From Phenylobacterium sp. (GTDB lineage Bacteria > Pseudomonadota > Alphaproteobacteria > Caulobacterales > Caulobacteraceae): DNA of 64,000 nucleotides. The notes under the pieces were generated by a model that was not told the origin of the DNA, made no database searches, and worked only from the letters and a program-made list of their open reading frames with translations. The position numbers were made by a program, and so were the translations under genes. Of this stretch, positions 1 to 7,442 are shown one piece after another. The DNA lies in assembly GCF_019636135.1 (NCBI RefSeq), contig NZ_JAHBYD010000014.1, positions 1-64,000 of the forward strand. Reading direction: 5' to 3'. Every line of letters starts with the position of its first letter. Position 1 is the stretch's first letter.

Positions 1-115
1 GGCGGTCGCGGCTCTCCATGCGCCCGGCGCGGGCGCCGTCGCCCGGCGCCGCGAGGGCCGGAGCGGCCGTGGCCGCCAGGAATACGACGGCCAGGGCCGT
101 CATCGCCGTTCTCAT
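1..115 (-). CDS. Secreted protein, N-terminal fragment (runs off the window start)
   Basis: Reading leftward from an ATG at 113-115, the sequence encodes a typical signal peptide: MRTAMTALAVVFLAATAAP followed by ALAAPGDG, with a plausible cleavage after ALA. An in-frame TAG lies just upstream, which fixes the start region; a second ATG four codons in is an alternative. Only about 38 residues fall in the window, so the mature protein and its function cannot be judged. It is an exported protein by the look of the leader. Confidence 0.6.
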   Translation of the reverse strand, partial: MRTAMTALAVVFLAATAAPALAAPGDGARAGRMESRDR

Positions 116-218
116 CGTCGTCTACTCACCCAGGAGGCAGGTCGCCTCTCAGTCCCTTCGCCGGACAGATGCGCAGCCTTCGCCTGAACCGTGCTTGAAC
201 GGCGCCGCCCGCACGTCC

Positions 219-322
219 TAGAGCGGGTTGCGATCCGACGGAGTCAGATCGCCGCTCTAGGTTCTTGTTTTGTCGCGCGTTTATTCCGAAAACCGGTTCC
301 CACTTTCCGGAACGCGCTCTAG
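219..322. repeat. Dispersed intergenic palindromic element
   Basis: The segment begins with TAGAGCG and has CGCTCTAG both at 253-260 and at its right end (315-322), framing an AT-richer core with TTCCGAAAACCGGTTCCC. This arrangement resembles the repeated intergenic elements seen in many alphaproteobacterial genomes. It sits between two divergently read genes and directly abuts the ribosome binding site of the DUF924 gene, so it may end up in that transcript's leader. Confidence 0.55.
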
Positions 323-341
323 TGAGGCGCGGGAGGTGAGA

Positions 342-884
342 ATGGCTGCGACGCCGAACGACATCCTGGGATTCTGGCGCAACGCCGGCCCGGCGAAGTG
401 GTACGCCAAGAGCGCGAAGTTCGACGACGCCATCCGGCTGCGCTTCGAGCCGGTCCACCACCGCGCCGCCCAGGGCAAGTACGACGACTGGGCGGTGACA
501 CCCGACGGCGCGCTGGCGCTGCTGATCCTGCTCGACCAGTTCCCGCGCAACCTCTTCCGCGAGAGCGCGCATGCGTGGGCGACCGACCCCAAGGCGCGCA
601 GCGTCGCGCGGGCGGCGGCCGAGAAGGGCTGGCATCGCGAGGTCGAGGCCGGGATGCGGCAGTTCATGCTGCTGCCCTTCGAGCATTCCGAGGACCTGGC
701 CGACCAGGAGTACGGCCTGGAGCTCGCCCGCGACCTGGGCGATCCCGAAATGCTGAAATGGCACGAGATCCACCGCGACATCATCGCGCGGTTCGGCCGG
801 TTCCCGCACCGCAACCGGGCGCTGGGGCGCACGACCACCGCCGAGGAGCAGGCGTTCCTCGACGACGGCGGCTTCTCCGGCTGA
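342..884 (+). CDS. DUF924 family protein
   Basis: 180 aa, matching the usual size of the DUF924 (COG3803) family, whose members are predicted alpha-helical TPR-like cytosolic proteins of unknown role. Visible hallmarks are the N-terminal DILGFWRNAGPAKWYAKS, the central LILLDQFPRNLFR and FMLLPFEHSEDLADQE, and the C-terminal RFPHRNRALGR. The ATG at 342 is preferred to upstream in-frame starts because GGGAGGTGAG lies immediately before it. Nothing in the sequence gives a substrate. It stands alone behind a palindromic repeat. Confidence 0.85.
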   Translation: MAATPNDILGFWRNAGPAKWYAKSAKFDDAIRLRFEPVHHRAAQGKYDDWAVTPDGALALLILLDQFPRNLFRESAHAWATDPKARSVARAAAEKGWHREVEAGMRQFMLLPFEHSEDLADQEYGLELARDLGDPEMLKWHEIHRDIIARFGRFPHRNRALGRTTTAEEQAFLDDGGFSG

Positions 885-1010
885 TCGCCTCGACCCAGGC
901 GGAGTCGCCGGGGAACTCCGGCCGGGATGACGGCGGCGCTTCGGGGCGCCTCGATCGAGGACGGAGCCTGGGGTCGGGACCCGATTCGCGCTCAGCGAAC
1001 TCGATAACCT

Positions 1011-1035
1011 CCGCTCATCCCCGCGTGATGAGCGG
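1011..1035. terminator. Hairpin downstream of the HAF-repeat gene
   Basis: Perfect 9-bp arms CCGCTCATC (1011-1019) and GATGAGCGG (1027-1035) with a 7-nt loop, seven bases beyond the stop of the minus-strand HAF gene. No clear T tract follows, so it may be a REP-type hairpin acting as a transcript end rather than a classical terminator. Confidence 0.4.
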
Positions 1036-1041
1036 GGGACC

Positions 1042-2181
1042 TCAGGCGGCGGCGGGCGCGCGTCGGCGGCGGCGCAGGGCCGTCCCCACGGCGCCGAAGC
1101 CCGCGATCAGCATGGCCCATGTGGCGGGTTCGGGGACGGTGGCGGAGGCGGTGAAGGGCGTCAGCAGGAAGGCGTGCGTGAAGCCGTCGGCGTTGACGCC
1201 CCAGCCCACGATCTGGCCCGAGGCGTTGATGCCGCGCGCCTCCTGGAGGACCCAGCCGGCGAGCGGGTCGATGAGGTCGTTCAGGTCCTGCATCCCGCCG
1301 CCCGCCGTCCACAGGAAGGCGTGCGCGCCCGTGGCGGCCTCGCTCTGGCCCACCACCTGGCCAGCGCCGTTGATCCCGAAGGCGGCGCTGAAGTCGATCC
1401 CGCCCGGCAGGTCGCCGAGGTCGGTCATCACGCCTCCGGACCACAGGACGGCGCGCGTACCCGTGGCGGCGTCGCTGTAGCCCGCCACCTGCCCGGCGGC
1501 GTTGATCCCGGTGGCGACGCTGAAGTCGCTCCCGCCCGGCAGGTCGCCGAGGTCCTGCATCCCGCCATCCGCCGTCCACAGGAAGGCGCGGTTACCCGTG
1601 GCGGCGCCACTGACGCCCACCACCTGGCCGGCGTCGTTGATCCCGTAGGTCCGGCTGTAGTCGGTCCCGCCCGGCAGGTCGCCGAGATCGGTCATCACGC
1701 CGCCGGACCACAGAAAGGCGTGGACGCCCGTGGCGGCCGCGCCATAGCCCGCCACCTGGCCGGCGCCGTTGATCCCGGTGGCGAGGCTGTAGTCGCTCCC
1801 GCCCGGCAGGACGCCGAGATCGGTCGTCGCGCCCCCGGACCACAGGACGGCGTGGACGCCCGTGGCGGCCGCGCTGTAGCCCACCACCTGGCCGGCATCG
1901 TTGATCCCGGTGGCATAGCTGTAGTCGTCCCCGCCCGGCAGGTCGCCGAGATCGGTCATCACGCCCCCGGACCACAGGACGGCCCGGTATCCCGTGGCGG
2001 CGATGCTGTAGCCCACCACCTGGCCGGCATTGTTGATCCCGTTGGCGTAGCTGTAGTCGCTTCCGCCCGGCAGGTCGCCGAGGTCGGTGAGGATGTACTG
2101 CACCGCAGCCGTCGCCGTGGCCGGCGCGGCGATCAACAGAGCCGACGCCACGGCGCCGCCGATCCAGTGTCCGACCTTCAT
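1042..2181 (-). CDS. HAF-repeat extracellular protein with PEPxWA-CTERM anchor
   Basis: 379 aa. An N-terminal signal peptide (about residues 1-28) is followed by seven tandem units of about 44 aa, each with TDLGDLPGG, then GIN.AGQVVG, then .AATG..A.LW, the signature of HAF extracellular repeats. The last unit is degenerate. The C-terminus has VPEPATWAMLIAGFG and an Arg-rich tail, which is the PEPxWA-CTERM sorting signal recognised by an exosortase-type system. At DNA level the units are about 132-nt near-identical repeats, so copy number can vary by recombination. I chose the ATG at 2181 because GAGGGAG is nine bases upstream; a TTG further out lacks support. Role unknown; probably surface or matrix associated. 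Confidence 0.85.
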   Translation of the reverse strand: MKVGHWIGGAVASALLIAAPATATAAVQYILTDLGDLPGGSDYSYANGINNAGQVVGYSIAATGYRAVLWSGGVMTDLGDLPGGDDYSYATGINDAGQVVGYSAAATGVHAVLWSGGATTDLGVLPGGSDYSLATGINGAGQVAGYGAAATGVHAFLWSGGVMTDLGDLPGGTDYSRTYGINDAGQVVGVSGAATGNRAFLWTADGGMQDLGDLPGGSDFSVATGINAAGQVAGYSDAATGTRAVLWSGGVMTDLGDLPGGIDFSAAFGINGAGQVVGQSEAATGAHAFLWTAGGGMQDLNDLIDPLAGWVLQEARGINASGQIVGWGVNADGFTHAFLLTPFTASATVPEPATWAMLIAGFGAVGTALRRRRRAPAAA

Positions 2182-2343
2182 CCGCCCACGCTCCCTCAAA
2201 AGGCGCTGCGGGCCGTGAGGGGCGCCGCGCGCCGCAAGCTGCTATGGTTAAGCTGGAAGAGGCGCAATGCGGCTCGCCTGTAGGGCGAGCGGATACCCGG
2301 GATGCGGAGATTGGGGGCGGCTTGTCCGCGCGGCGCGGTTCGC

Positions 2344-2362
2344 CCCCGGCGCAAGGCCGGGG
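2344..2362. repeat. REP-like hairpin
   Basis: CCCCGGC (2344-2350) and GCCGGGG (2356-2362) form a 7-bp stem followed by ATGACG, the usual form of short REP hairpins in GC-rich alphaproteobacteria. It lies downstream of the small secreted protein gene and upstream of the HAF gene, in a 272-bp gap with no other structure that I can see. Confidence 0.4.
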
Positions 2363-2453
2363 ATGACGTTCAGGAGGGGAGAGGTCGCGCGAGGCCCTAA
2401 GCGCCCGATGAGCACGCCGGTCAGAGCCGGTTCGTCCCGGGCCGCCGAGGAGC

Positions 2454-2687
2454 CTATTCCGGCTTGGTCGGCGCCTTGTCGGCGGCGTCTTCGCCCGGCT
2501 TGGCGGCGGCCTTCACCGGCACGTTGCGGCATTTCTTCTTGGGCAGGTTCGAGCCGCTGACCTCGATGGTCTCGCAGACCCGCTTCATCTCGGGCTTGGC
2601 CTGGACGGCCATCTTCGCCGCTTCGCCCGACTGGACGGTCTCGGGCGCGGCGAACAGCACGACGGCCGCGAGGGCGGAAATCAGCAT
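2454..2687 (-). CDS. Small secreted hypothetical protein
   Basis: 77 aa with a short export signal (MLISALAAVVLFAAP) and a mature part containing two cysteines in RVCETIEVSGSNLPKKKC, suggestive of one disulfide in the periplasm. The tail is rich in Ala, Lys and Asp. The ATG at 2687 is preceded by AGGTGA at good spacing. I do not recognise a named family. It lies divergent to thyA and has no obvious functional partner. Confidence 0.65.
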   Translation of the reverse strand: MLISALAAVVLFAAPETVQSGEAAKMAVQAKPEMKRVCETIEVSGSNLPKKKCRNVPVKAAAKPGEDAADKAPTKPE

Positions 2688-2858
2688 TCGGATTCACCTG
2701 TATGAACGGGACCGGGCCGTTTAGCGGCCCTTACGTCGTACGCCAAGCCGGGAATCGACCAACGGTCGACGATGTCGCGCGCGGCGCCTGTGGATGAGGC
2801 GGGGATCACGGCGAATCGCCGATTCCCGAATCGGTCCGCGCAGGCGACCCTGGGCGCG

Positions 2859-3704
2859 ATGAACGCCCACGCCGCCATCGCGCCCGCATTCCGCGCCGAC
2901 GCCGCCCATCCGGAGCGGCAGTACCTCGACCTGCTGGACGACATCCTGGAGAACGGCGTACGGCGCGGCGACCGCACGGGCGTCGGCACGCTGGGCGTGT
3001 TCGGCCGGCAGATGCGGTTCGACCTCGCGCAGGGCTTCCCGCTGCTGACCACGAAGAAGCTGCACAGGAAGTCGATCATCCTGGAGCTGCTGTGGTTCCT
3101 GCGCGGCGACACCAACGTGCGCTGGCTGCAGGAGCGCGGCGTCAGCATCTGGGACGAATGGGCCGACCCGACCGGCGAGCTGGGCCCCGTCTACGGCAAG
3201 CAGTGGCGCTCGTGGGCCGCGCCGGACGGGCGCGTGATCGACCAGATCGCCGCGGTGGTGGAGGGGCTCAGGACCAACCCCGACAGCCGCCGCCACATCG
3301 TCTCGGCCTGGAACCCGGCCGAGGTGGAGGACATGGCGCTGCCGCCCTGCCACTGCCTGTTCCAGTTCTTCGTCGCGGACGGCAAGCTCAGTTGCCAGCT
3401 CTACCAGCGCTCGGCGGACGTGTTCCTGGGCGTGCCGTTCAACATCGCGAGCTATGCGCTGCTGACCCTGATGGTGGCCAAGGTCTGCGGCCTGGAGCCG
3501 GGCGAGTTCGTGCATACCCTCGGCGACGCGCACCTCTACCTGAACCACCTGGAACAGGCCCGCACCCAGCTCGAACGCGAGCCGCTGCCGCTGCCGGTGA
3601 TGCACATCGCAGACAAGGACGACCTGTTCGGCTTCGACTACGAGGACTTCAAGCTCGCGGGCTACCAGGCCCACCCGTCCATTCCCGCTCCCATCGCGGT
3701 GTAG
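2859..3704 (+). CDS. thyA: Thymidylate synthase
   Basis: 281 aa. Methylates dUMP to dTMP using 5,10-methylene-tetrahydrofolate, producing dihydrofolate that FolA, encoded two genes on, recycles. The sequence shows [12 protein letters not shown] near the N-terminus (dUMP phosphate and folate region) and the catalytic cysteine in PPCHCLFQF (Cys164 from this start), with [10 protein letters not shown] before it. The body matches the usual 264-aa enzyme; an extra 16-18 residues precede [13 protein letters not shown]. The ATG at 2859 has no strong ribosome binding site, and an upstream in-frame start at 2772 would add 29 unconserved residues, so the start is moderately certain. Confidence 0.95.
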   Translation: MNAHAAIAPAFRADAAHPERQYLDLLDDILENGVRRGDRTGVGTLGVFGRQMRFDLAQGFPLLTTKKLHRKSIILELLWFLRGDTNVRWLQERGVSIWDEWADPTGELGPVYGKQWRSWAAPDGRVIDQIAAVVEGLRTNPDSRRHIVSAWNPAEVEDMALPPCHCLFQFFVADGKLSCQLYQRSADVFLGVPFNIASYALLTLMVAKVCGLEPGEFVHTLGDAHLYLNHLEQARTQLEREPLPLPVMHIADKDDLFGFDYEDFKLAGYQAHPSIPAPIAV

Positions 3705-3710
3705 GCCGAG

Positions 3711-4022
3711 ATGAAGACCCCGCTGACGCTTTCGGAAGTGGCGGATTCGGCGGAGCGGATCTCCGACATCTACGCCCGCAACCACGCCATCGCCCGCGAC
3801 GACGACTGGTACATGCTGAAGCTGCAGGAGGAACTCGGCGAACTGGCCCAGGCCCACCTGCGCCTCTCCAGCCGCGGCCGCGGCGAGGCCAGCGAGCACG
3901 ACCGCGCCGACGAGGCCGCCGACGTCCTGTGCCAGCTCCTCCTCTACTGCCGCCGCTTCGACATCGACGTGGACCAGGCGGTGCGCCGCAAGTGGCTGAG
4001 CTGGCTGGATTCGGCGGCCTGA
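3711..4022 (+). CDS. MazG-like nucleotide pyrophosphohydrolase
   Basis: 103 aa, all-alpha. It carries the metal-binding pattern of MazG/dUTPase-type NTP pyrophosphatases: EELGE at residues 40-44 and DEAAD at 67-71. Such enzymes hydrolyse NTPs or dNTPs to NMP and pyrophosphate. It starts six bases after the thyA stop and precedes folA, so it is almost certainly co-transcribed with thyA. That position suggests nucleotide-pool housekeeping, perhaps supplying dUMP from dUTP or clearing damaged nucleotides; the substrate is inference only. Confidence 0.75.
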   Translation: MKTPLTLSEVADSAERISDIYARNHAIARDDDWYMLKLQEELGELAQAHLRLSSRGRGEASEHDRADEAADVLCQLLLYCRRFDIDVDQAVRRKWLSWLDSAA

Positions 4023-4037
4023 CATCCGCCTCTCGAA

Positions 4038-4158
4038 CGTCATCCCCCGGCTTGTCCGGGGGACCCATTGGGCTGGGCGTGCGAAGGGCGCGCAGCGTCG
4101 CGGTCGCGGACATCGGCTCACAGCCCAATGGGTGGCCCGGACAAGCCGGGCCATGACG
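4038..4158. repeat. Long inverted repeat between the MazG-like gene and folA
   Basis: Left arm 4038-4075 and right arm 4121-4158 are nearly complementary (CGTCATCCCCCGGCTTGTCC on the left, GGACAAGCCGGGCCATGACG on the right). Both ends read CGTCAT/ATGACG. The ~45-bp centre is unrelated. This is a MITE- or REP-like element inserted between two genes of the same pathway. Confidence 0.6.
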
Positions 4159-4187
4159 TTTTGGGGGAAGCGGATTAGAGGAGCCCC

Positions 4188-4706
4188 ATGTCCCAGATCA
4201 TCCTCGCCGCCGGTCCGATCGCGCGCGCCCGGAACGGGGTGATCGGGCGGGATGGGACGCTGCCGTGGCGGCTGCGGACCGACCTGGCGAACTTCCGGGC
4301 CGTGACCATGGGCAAGCCGGTGATCATGGGGCGCAAGACCTGGGAGAGCCTGCCGAAGAAGCCGCTCGTGGGCCGCACCAACATCGTGCTGTCGAAGGAC
4401 GGCTCGTTCGAACCCAAGGGCGCGGTGGTCTGCGAGGACTTCGGCGAGGCGGTCTCGATCGGGCGCGAGCAGGCCGGGGAGGACGGCGCGCGCGAGGTGT
4501 GCGTGATCGGCGGCGCCTCGCTGTTCGAGCTGGCGCTGCAACGGGCGCGGCGGCTCTACCTCACCGACATCGACGCCGACGTCGAGGGCGACGTGGTCCT
4601 CTCCCCCATCGACGAGAGCCGCTGGACCGAGGTGCGCGCCGAACGCCACGAGGCGTCGGAGCACGACGAGCATCCCTTCACGATCCGGGTGCTGGAGCGG
4701 CGCTGA
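4188..4706 (+). CDS. folA: Dihydrofolate reductase
   Basis: 172 aa, close to the usual 160-170. Reduces dihydrofolate to tetrahydrofolate with NADPH, closing the cycle opened by ThyA upstream. Recognisable are NGVIGRDGTLPWRLRTDLANF with the catalytic Asp (Asp32), VIMGRKTWESLP (NADPH binding) and VIGGASLFELAL near the C-terminus. The ATG at 4188 has AGAGGAG upstream. The thyA-mazG-folA order is a common bacterial arrangement, here interrupted by a palindromic element. Confidence 0.96.
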   Translation: MSQIILAAGPIARARNGVIGRDGTLPWRLRTDLANFRAVTMGKPVIMGRKTWESLPKKPLVGRTNIVLSKDGSFEPKGAVVCEDFGEAVSIGREQAGEDGAREVCVIGGASLFELALQRARRLYLTDIDADVEGDVVLSPIDESRWTEVRAERHEASEHDEHPFTIRVLERR

Positions 4707-4753
4707 GCGTTGCGAGCCTCAAGCCGTGTGCGCGCGCCAGCGCCCATTTTTCC

Positions 4754-4834
4754 AAACCGCGGAGATCGCAGAGATACGCAGAGAGACGGCGCATCCTCGG
4801 ACTCCTCCGCGCATCTCTGCGATCTCCGCGGTTT
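4754..4834. repeat. CGCAGAGA-type inverted repeat
   Basis: Left arm AAACCGCGGAGATCGCAGAG (from 4754) pairs with CTCTGCGATCTCCGCGGTTT (ending 4834). The arms contain short direct repeats of the CGCAGAGA kind. It is the first of three such elements in the window (also 27564-27778 and 56814-56910) and lies in the 3' region of folA. Confidence 0.65.
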
Positions 4835-4853
4835 GAAATGACGGCGCGGCGAC

Positions 4854-4866
4854 TGACGCTGCGTCA
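4854..4866. promoter_or_regulatory. Operator-like palindrome upstream of the SMP-30 gene
   Basis: TGACGC-T-GCGTCA, perfect six-base arms, 63 bases before the start of the SMP-30 family gene. Similar half-sites with a two-base centre occur upstream of the P450 gene at 7957-7970. The cognate regulator is not identifiable. Confidence 0.3.
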
Positions 4867-4928
4867 CCGTGGAAGCGCGCGACAGCCGCGCTATGGTCGC
4901 GCCCAACGAGAAACGGGAGTGAGCGCAC

Positions 4929-5840
4929 ATGGACATCGAGCTGGTCTGCGAGGGGCTGGAGTTTCCCGAGGGGCCGATCGCCATGGCCGACGGCTCGGTG
5001 ATCCTGACCGAGATCAAGGGCCAGCGGCTGACGCGGGTGAGGCCGGACGGCGCGAAGGAGACGGTGGTCGACACCGGCGGCGGCCCGAACGGCGCGGCCA
5101 TCGGCCCGGACGGCGCGATCTGGATCACCAACAACGGCGGCTCGTTCGTCTGGCTGGACAACGGCGGCCTGACCATCCCCGGCCCGACGCCATCCACCCA
5201 CACCGGCGGCATGATCCAGCGCTTCGACCTGAAGAGCGGCAAGCTGGAGACGGTCTACGAGAGCTGCGACGGCAAGCGCCTCGTGGGGCCGAACGACCTG
5301 GTGTTCGACAGGTCGGGCGGGCTCTGGTTCACTGACCACGGCTGCTCGACGCCGGAGGGGCGCAAGAACGGCGCGGTCTACTACGCCAAGCCCGACGGCA
5401 GCCACATCAGCCAGCAGCGCGGGCACCTGATCTCGCCGAACGGCATCGGCCTGTCGCCCGACGAGAAGACCGTCTATGTGGCCGACACGCAGCTCGGCCG
5501 CCTCTGGGGCTTCGACGTGGCCGAGACGGGCCAGCTCGCGCCCGGCGCCGGCTTCGCGCCCGGCAACGTGATCTGCAACCTGCCGGGTTACCAGTTGCTG
5601 GACAGCCTGGCGGTGGAGGCCTCGGGCAAGGTCTGCGTGGCGACGATCATCAATGGGGGCGTCACGGCCTTCGACCCCGACGGCACGGTCGAGCATTTCG
5701 CGTTCCCGGACCTGATCTGCACGAACATCTGCTTCGGCGGCGCCGACATGCGCACGGCCTGGGTGACGGCGTCGTCCACCGGCAAGCTCTACAAGGCCAG
5801 GTGGCCGCGGCCGGGCCTGAAGCTGAACTTCAACGCTTAG
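4929..5840 (+). CDS. SMP-30/gluconolactonase/LRE family protein
   Basis: 303 aa forming a predicted six-bladed beta-propeller. Members are metal-dependent lactonases that open sugar-acid or related lactones. Visible family motifs: LEFPEGPI near the N-terminus (metal-ligand Glu), GPNDLVFDRSGGLWFTDHG in the middle, SPNGIGLSPDEKTVYVADT, and a final SLAVEASGKVCVAT. There is no signal peptide, so it is cytosolic. The ATG at 4929 follows GGGAGTGAG. No sugar-acid operon surrounds it, so the natural lactone is unknown. Confidence 0.85.
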   Translation: MDIELVCEGLEFPEGPIAMADGSVILTEIKGQRLTRVRPDGAKETVVDTGGGPNGAAIGPDGAIWITNNGGSFVWLDNGGLTIPGPTPSTHTGGMIQRFDLKSGKLETVYESCDGKRLVGPNDLVFDRSGGLWFTDHGCSTPEGRKNGAVYYAKPDGSHISQQRGHLISPNGIGLSPDEKTVYVADTQLGRLWGFDVAETGQLAPGAGFAPGNVICNLPGYQLLDSLAVEASGKVCVATIINGGVTAFDPDGTVEHFAFPDLICTNICFGGADMRTAWVTASSTGKLYKARWPRPGLKLNFNA

Positions 5841-5854
5841 CGTGCGTCACGGAA

Positions 5855-5872
5855 CTGTCGTGAAACTGTGAT
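5855..5872 (+). promoter_or_regulatory. Pho-box-like direct repeat
   Basis: CTGTCGT-GAAA-CTGTGAT: two seven-base direct repeats with a four-base A-rich spacer, each one base off the PhoB consensus repeat CTGTCAT. It lies 31 bases upstream of the start of the first small membrane protein gene. A weak -10-like TAGGCT at 5877-5882 is close by. Confidence 0.45.
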
Positions 5873-5902
5873 GCCGTAGGCTCCCGCAGAGGAGATCTGT
5901 CC

Positions 5903-6115
5903 GTGGACAGCGTCATACTCATCGCCCTGCTGGGCGCGTTCGCCCTCATCGTCGTCGTCAGCCTGCTCGTCCTGCGTGGCCGCGCGTCGGGCGTCCATCG
6001 CCGCGGCGGCGACGACGGCGGCACGGCTGCAGCAGGCTCGATCGTCATCGCGGCCGGCGTCTTCGACGGCGGCGGCGGCGCGAGCTGCAGCACGGACGGC
6101 GGCGGGAGCTGCTGA
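5903..6115 (+). CDS. Small Gly/Cys-tailed membrane protein
   Basis: 70 aa from a GTG start with GAGGAG upstream. One transmembrane helix (about residues 3-23, VILIALLGAFALIVVVSLLVL) is followed by a basic stretch and a glycine-rich tail ending GGGGASCSTDGGGSC with two cysteines. I do not recognise a family. Nine bases downstream is a second tiny single-helix protein with a Gly-rich tail, so the two probably form an operon. The upstream Pho-box-like repeat suggests phosphate-limitation control. Confidence 0.6.
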   Translation: MDSVILIALLGAFALIVVVSLLVLRGRASGVHRRGGDDGGTAAAGSIVIAAGVFDGGGGASCSTDGGGSC

Positions 6116-6124
6116 GCCCCCGGC

Positions 6125-6265
6125 ATGGACAAGATCGAGCTGATCGCTATTGCGATCGGACTTGCCGTGATCGCCGTCGCGGTGGCCGTCGTCCTGATCT
6201 TCCCCGCCCTTGGCGGCGACTACCGGAAGAGCACCGACCCGCGCGGCGGCGACAGCGGCGGCTAG
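6125..6265 (+). CDS. Tiny single-helix membrane protein
   Basis: 46 aa: a hydrophobic helix (IELIAIAIGLAVIAVAVAVV) followed by a short polar tail GGDYRKSTDPRGGDSGG. It begins nine bases after the preceding small membrane gene and has the same layout, one helix then a Gly/Asp tail. Its stop codon overlaps, on the opposite strand, the stop codon of the flavin oxidoreductase (shared bases 6262-6265). Length is near the lower limit of reliable calling, but context and composition favour a real gene. Confidence 0.5.
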   Translation: MDKIELIAIAIGLAVIAVAVAVVLIFPALGGDYRKSTDPRGGDSGG

Positions 6266-7362
6266 GACAGCGTCGCCAACGCCGCGCGGTCGTAGGCCAT
6301 CAGTTCGCCCTGGCGGCCTTCGCGGACCTTCACGGCCCACTCGGGGTCCTGCAGCAGGGCGCGGCCGACGGCGACGAGGTCGAAGTCGCCGCGCTCCAGC
6401 ATCTCCTCCAGGCGGTCCAGCGAGGCGGGCTGGCTCTGCTCGCCGCCCCAGCTCGCCACGAACTCGCCGGTCAGGCCCACCGAGCCCACGGTGATGGTCG
6501 GGACGCCGGTGACCTTCTTGGCCCAGCCGGCGAAGTTGAGGTCGCTGCCCTCGAACTCCGGCTCCCAGAAGCGGCGCTGCGAGCAGTGCAGGACGTCGGC
6601 GCCGGCGTCGACCAGGGCGCCCAGCCAGCTCTCCAGCTTCTCGGGCGTCTCGGCCAGGCGGGCGGCGAAATCCTGCTGCTTCCACTGGCTGATGCGGATG
6701 ACGATGGGATAGCCGGGGCCGACGGCCTTTCGGACCGCACGGATGATGTCGGCGGCGAAGCGGGCGCGGCCGGCGATGTCCTTGCCGCCGTAGGCGTCCT
6801 CGCGGACGTTCACGCCGTCCCAGAAGAACTGGTCGATCAGATAGCCGTGGGCGCCGTGCAGCTCGACGGCGTCGAAGCCCAGGTCCCTGGCGGCCCCGGC
6901 GGCCTCGGCGAAGGCGCGGATGGCGTCGGCGACCTCCGCCTCAGTCATCGGCTGGCCGAACTGCTTGCCGGGGCTGGAGAGGCCCGAGGGGCTGTCGTAG
7001 GGGCCCGGCGGTTGCCAGGTCTCGCTGCGGGTGCGCACCGCGCCCACGTGCCAGAGCTGCGGCGCGATCAGGCCGCCCTCGGCGTGGACGGCGTCGACGA
7101 CGCGCTTCCAGGCGGCGAGTTCAGCCTCGCCATGGAAGCGCGGGATGTTGGGGTCGTTCAGCGAGGCGGGGCGGTCGACGCCCGTGCCCTCGGTGACGAT
7201 CAGGCCCACCTGGTTCCTGGCGCGGCGCGCGTAGTAGGCGGCGACATCTTCGGTCGCCACGCCGCCGGGCGAGAACGAGCGGGTCATGGGCGCCATGACG
7301 ATGCGGTTGGGCAGCCTGAGGCCCTTCAGGTCGAAGGGCTGGAAGAGAACGTCGGAGGCCAT
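6262..7362 (-). CDS. NADH:flavin oxidoreductase (Old Yellow Enzyme family)
   Basis: 366 aa, the length of single-domain OYEs without the C-terminal Fe-S and FAD/NAD domains of the 2,4-dienoyl-CoA reductase type. It should be an FMN TIM barrel reducing activated C=C bonds or nitro groups with NAD(P)H. Seen are LPNRIVMAPMTRS, the substrate-binding pair in VELHGAHGYLIDQF, and the phosphate-binding VAVGRALLQDPEWA near the end. The ATG at 7362 has AGGGGAT upstream. It follows the GFA gene on the same strand with an 80-base gap holding a small palindrome. Confidence 0.9.
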   Translation of the reverse strand: MASDVLFQPFDLKGLRLPNRIVMAPMTRSFSPGGVATEDVAAYYARRARNQVGLIVTEGTGVDRPASLNDPNIPRFHGEAELAAWKRVVDAVHAEGGLIAPQLWHVGAVRTRSETWQPPGPYDSPSGLSSPGKQFGQPMTEAEVADAIRAFAEAAGAARDLGFDAVELHGAHGYLIDQFFWDGVNVREDAYGGKDIAGRARFAADIIRAVRKAVGPGYPIVIRISQWKQQDFAARLAETPEKLESWLGALVDAGADVLHCSQRRFWEPEFEGSDLNFAGWAKKVTGVPTITVGSVGLTGEFVASWGGEQSQPASLDRLEEMLERGDFDLVAVGRALLQDPEWAVKVREGRQGELMAYDRAALATLS

Positions 7363-7385
7363 GCGATCCCCTGGAGCGTGGTTTC

Positions 7386-7397
7386 AAACGATTGTTT
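7386..7397. promoter_or_regulatory. Palindrome before the flavin oxidoreductase start
   Basis: AAAC-GATT-GTTT, 24 bases upstream of the OYE start codon, in a locally AT-rich stretch. OYE genes are often controlled by TetR- or HxlR-type repressors with sites at such positions, but no regulator gene is adjacent. Confidence 0.3.
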
Positions 7398-7442
7398 AGC
7401 CGAGCGGCGCGCGGCGGCCAGCGAGAAAAGCTGGCGCCGGCC

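Noticed and set aside
1200..2080. Regular DNA repeats that might suggest a CRISPR array
   Set aside because: The units are about 132 nt, coding, and have no spacer-like unique segments; no cas genes are present.
1174..2283. Repetitive plus-strand frame across the HAF gene
   Set aside because: The repeats come from the tandem units of the minus-strand gene, which has a signal peptide and C-terminal sorting motif; the plus-strand product has neither.
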